From: PALSA-693 sp963834725 | GTDB lineage: Bacteria > Actinomycetota > Acidimicrobiia > Acidimicrobiales > Palsa-688 | Direction: 5' to 3' | NCBI GenBank assembly: GCA_963834725.1 | Contig: CAWICN010000001.1 | Coordinates: 2,418,001-2,482,000 of the forward strand | Length of the DNA: 64,000 nucleotides | Shown: piece after piece, positions 63,955 through 64,000 of the stretch | Position numbering within the stretch: the first letter of the stretch is position 1 | Layout: each line of letters starts with the position of its first letter | Notes under the pieces: generated by a model | Told to the model about the DNA's origin: nothing | Databases searched by the model: none | The model's input: the letters and a program-made list of their open reading frames with translations, nothing else | Made by a program: the position numbers and the translations under genes

Positions 63955-64000
63955 GTCGTGTCCCCGAGATGGCCGGCGTCGCCGAGATGGCCGGCGTTGA
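63951..64000 (-). CDS. nuoE: NADH-quinone oxidoreductase subunit E, C-terminal end (partial)
   Basis: The last 16 codons before the window edge read NAGHLGDAGHLGDTT and stop at 63951, overlapping the nuoF GTG. Position and overlap identify the nuoE tail. The AGHLGD repeat comes from an 18-bp tandem repeat. Confidence 0.65.
   Translation of the reverse strand, partial: NAGHLGDAGHLGDTT
63964..63999 (+). repeat. 18-bp tandem repeat in the nuoE tail
   Basis: CCGAGATGGCCGGCGTCG at 63964 is repeated with one change at 63982. The array may continue past the window. Confidence 0.8.

Noticed and set aside
63964..63999. CRISPR-like repeat at the right end and other short tandem repeats
   Set aside because: The repeats are directly adjacent without unique spacers, so they are minisatellites; no CRISPR array or cas gene was seen in the window.

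Overview
The window is about 64 kb of very GC-rich DNA from an actinobacterium, most likely an uncultivated lineage near Acidimicrobiia. This is inferred from F420/LLM-type oxidoreductases, frequent GTG starts, an actinobacterial-type metallothionein, a FadD36-like acyl-CoA synthetase beside yajQ, AfsR/SARP-type regulators and a complete nuoE-N type complex I operon. No 16S gene is present, so the placement is tentative.

Layout. 0.2-4.3 kb: a catabolic cluster (LLM oxidoreductase, HAPMO-like Baeyer-Villiger monooxygenase, double carboxymuconolactone decarboxylase domain protein) and a small metallothionein. 4.4-8.8 kb: a secreted protein, an OmpR-type two-component pair with an apparent 11-bp repeat operator, and a methyltransferase. 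8.9-23.5 kb: an accessory, decayed region. It has pseudogenes of a lipoprotein, an MBL-fold hydrolase, a SARP regulator, two ECF sigma factors, a RibD/DHFR-type reductase, an FG-GAP protein, an ATPase/TPR regulator and an epoxide hydrolase, and an IS110 scrap. Intact genes sit among them: CorA, DUF899, an SDR, a group 2 sigma factor, two cold-shock proteins and two paralogous small HTH proteins. 23.5-36.5 kb: lipid and xenobiotic metabolism (MFS, carboxylesterase, polysaccharide deacetylase, enoyl-CoA hydratase, two SDRs, LLM oxidoreductase, a GH172/DUF2961 protein), an uncharacterised winged-helix gene and a DsbA-like protein. 37-42 kb: a 988-residue SARP regulator with a PKD-domain exported protein, next to two inverted arrays of 11-bp-spaced heptamers that look like SARP boxes, one of which faces a tiny-gene operon; then tRNA-Tyr. 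42-50 kb: acyl-CoA synthetase, YajQ, HtpX, a HAD phosphatase, a MidA-like methyltransferase and a large metallophosphoesterase-MprF fusion. 50-64 kb: a DUF559 protein, then nuoN back to nuoE on the minus strand, leaving the window at its right end.

Two features cut across regions. First, single-base frameshifts occur even in genes expected to be essential (nuoH, nuoN, possibly nuoM, and the acyl-CoA synthetase), so some may be sequence errors; the accessory-region pseudogenes with deletions and stops look really decayed. Second, in-frame minisatellites sit in linkers of neighbouring genes from 45.8 kb to the right end (MidA-like, metallophosphoesterase-MprF, nuoN, nuoL, nuoI, nuoE).

The most interesting candidates for something undescribed are the SARP-box arrays with the tiny-gene operon at 37.2-37.8 kb, the metallophosphoesterase-MprF fusion, and the uncharacterised winged-helix gene at 33.96-35.59 kb.
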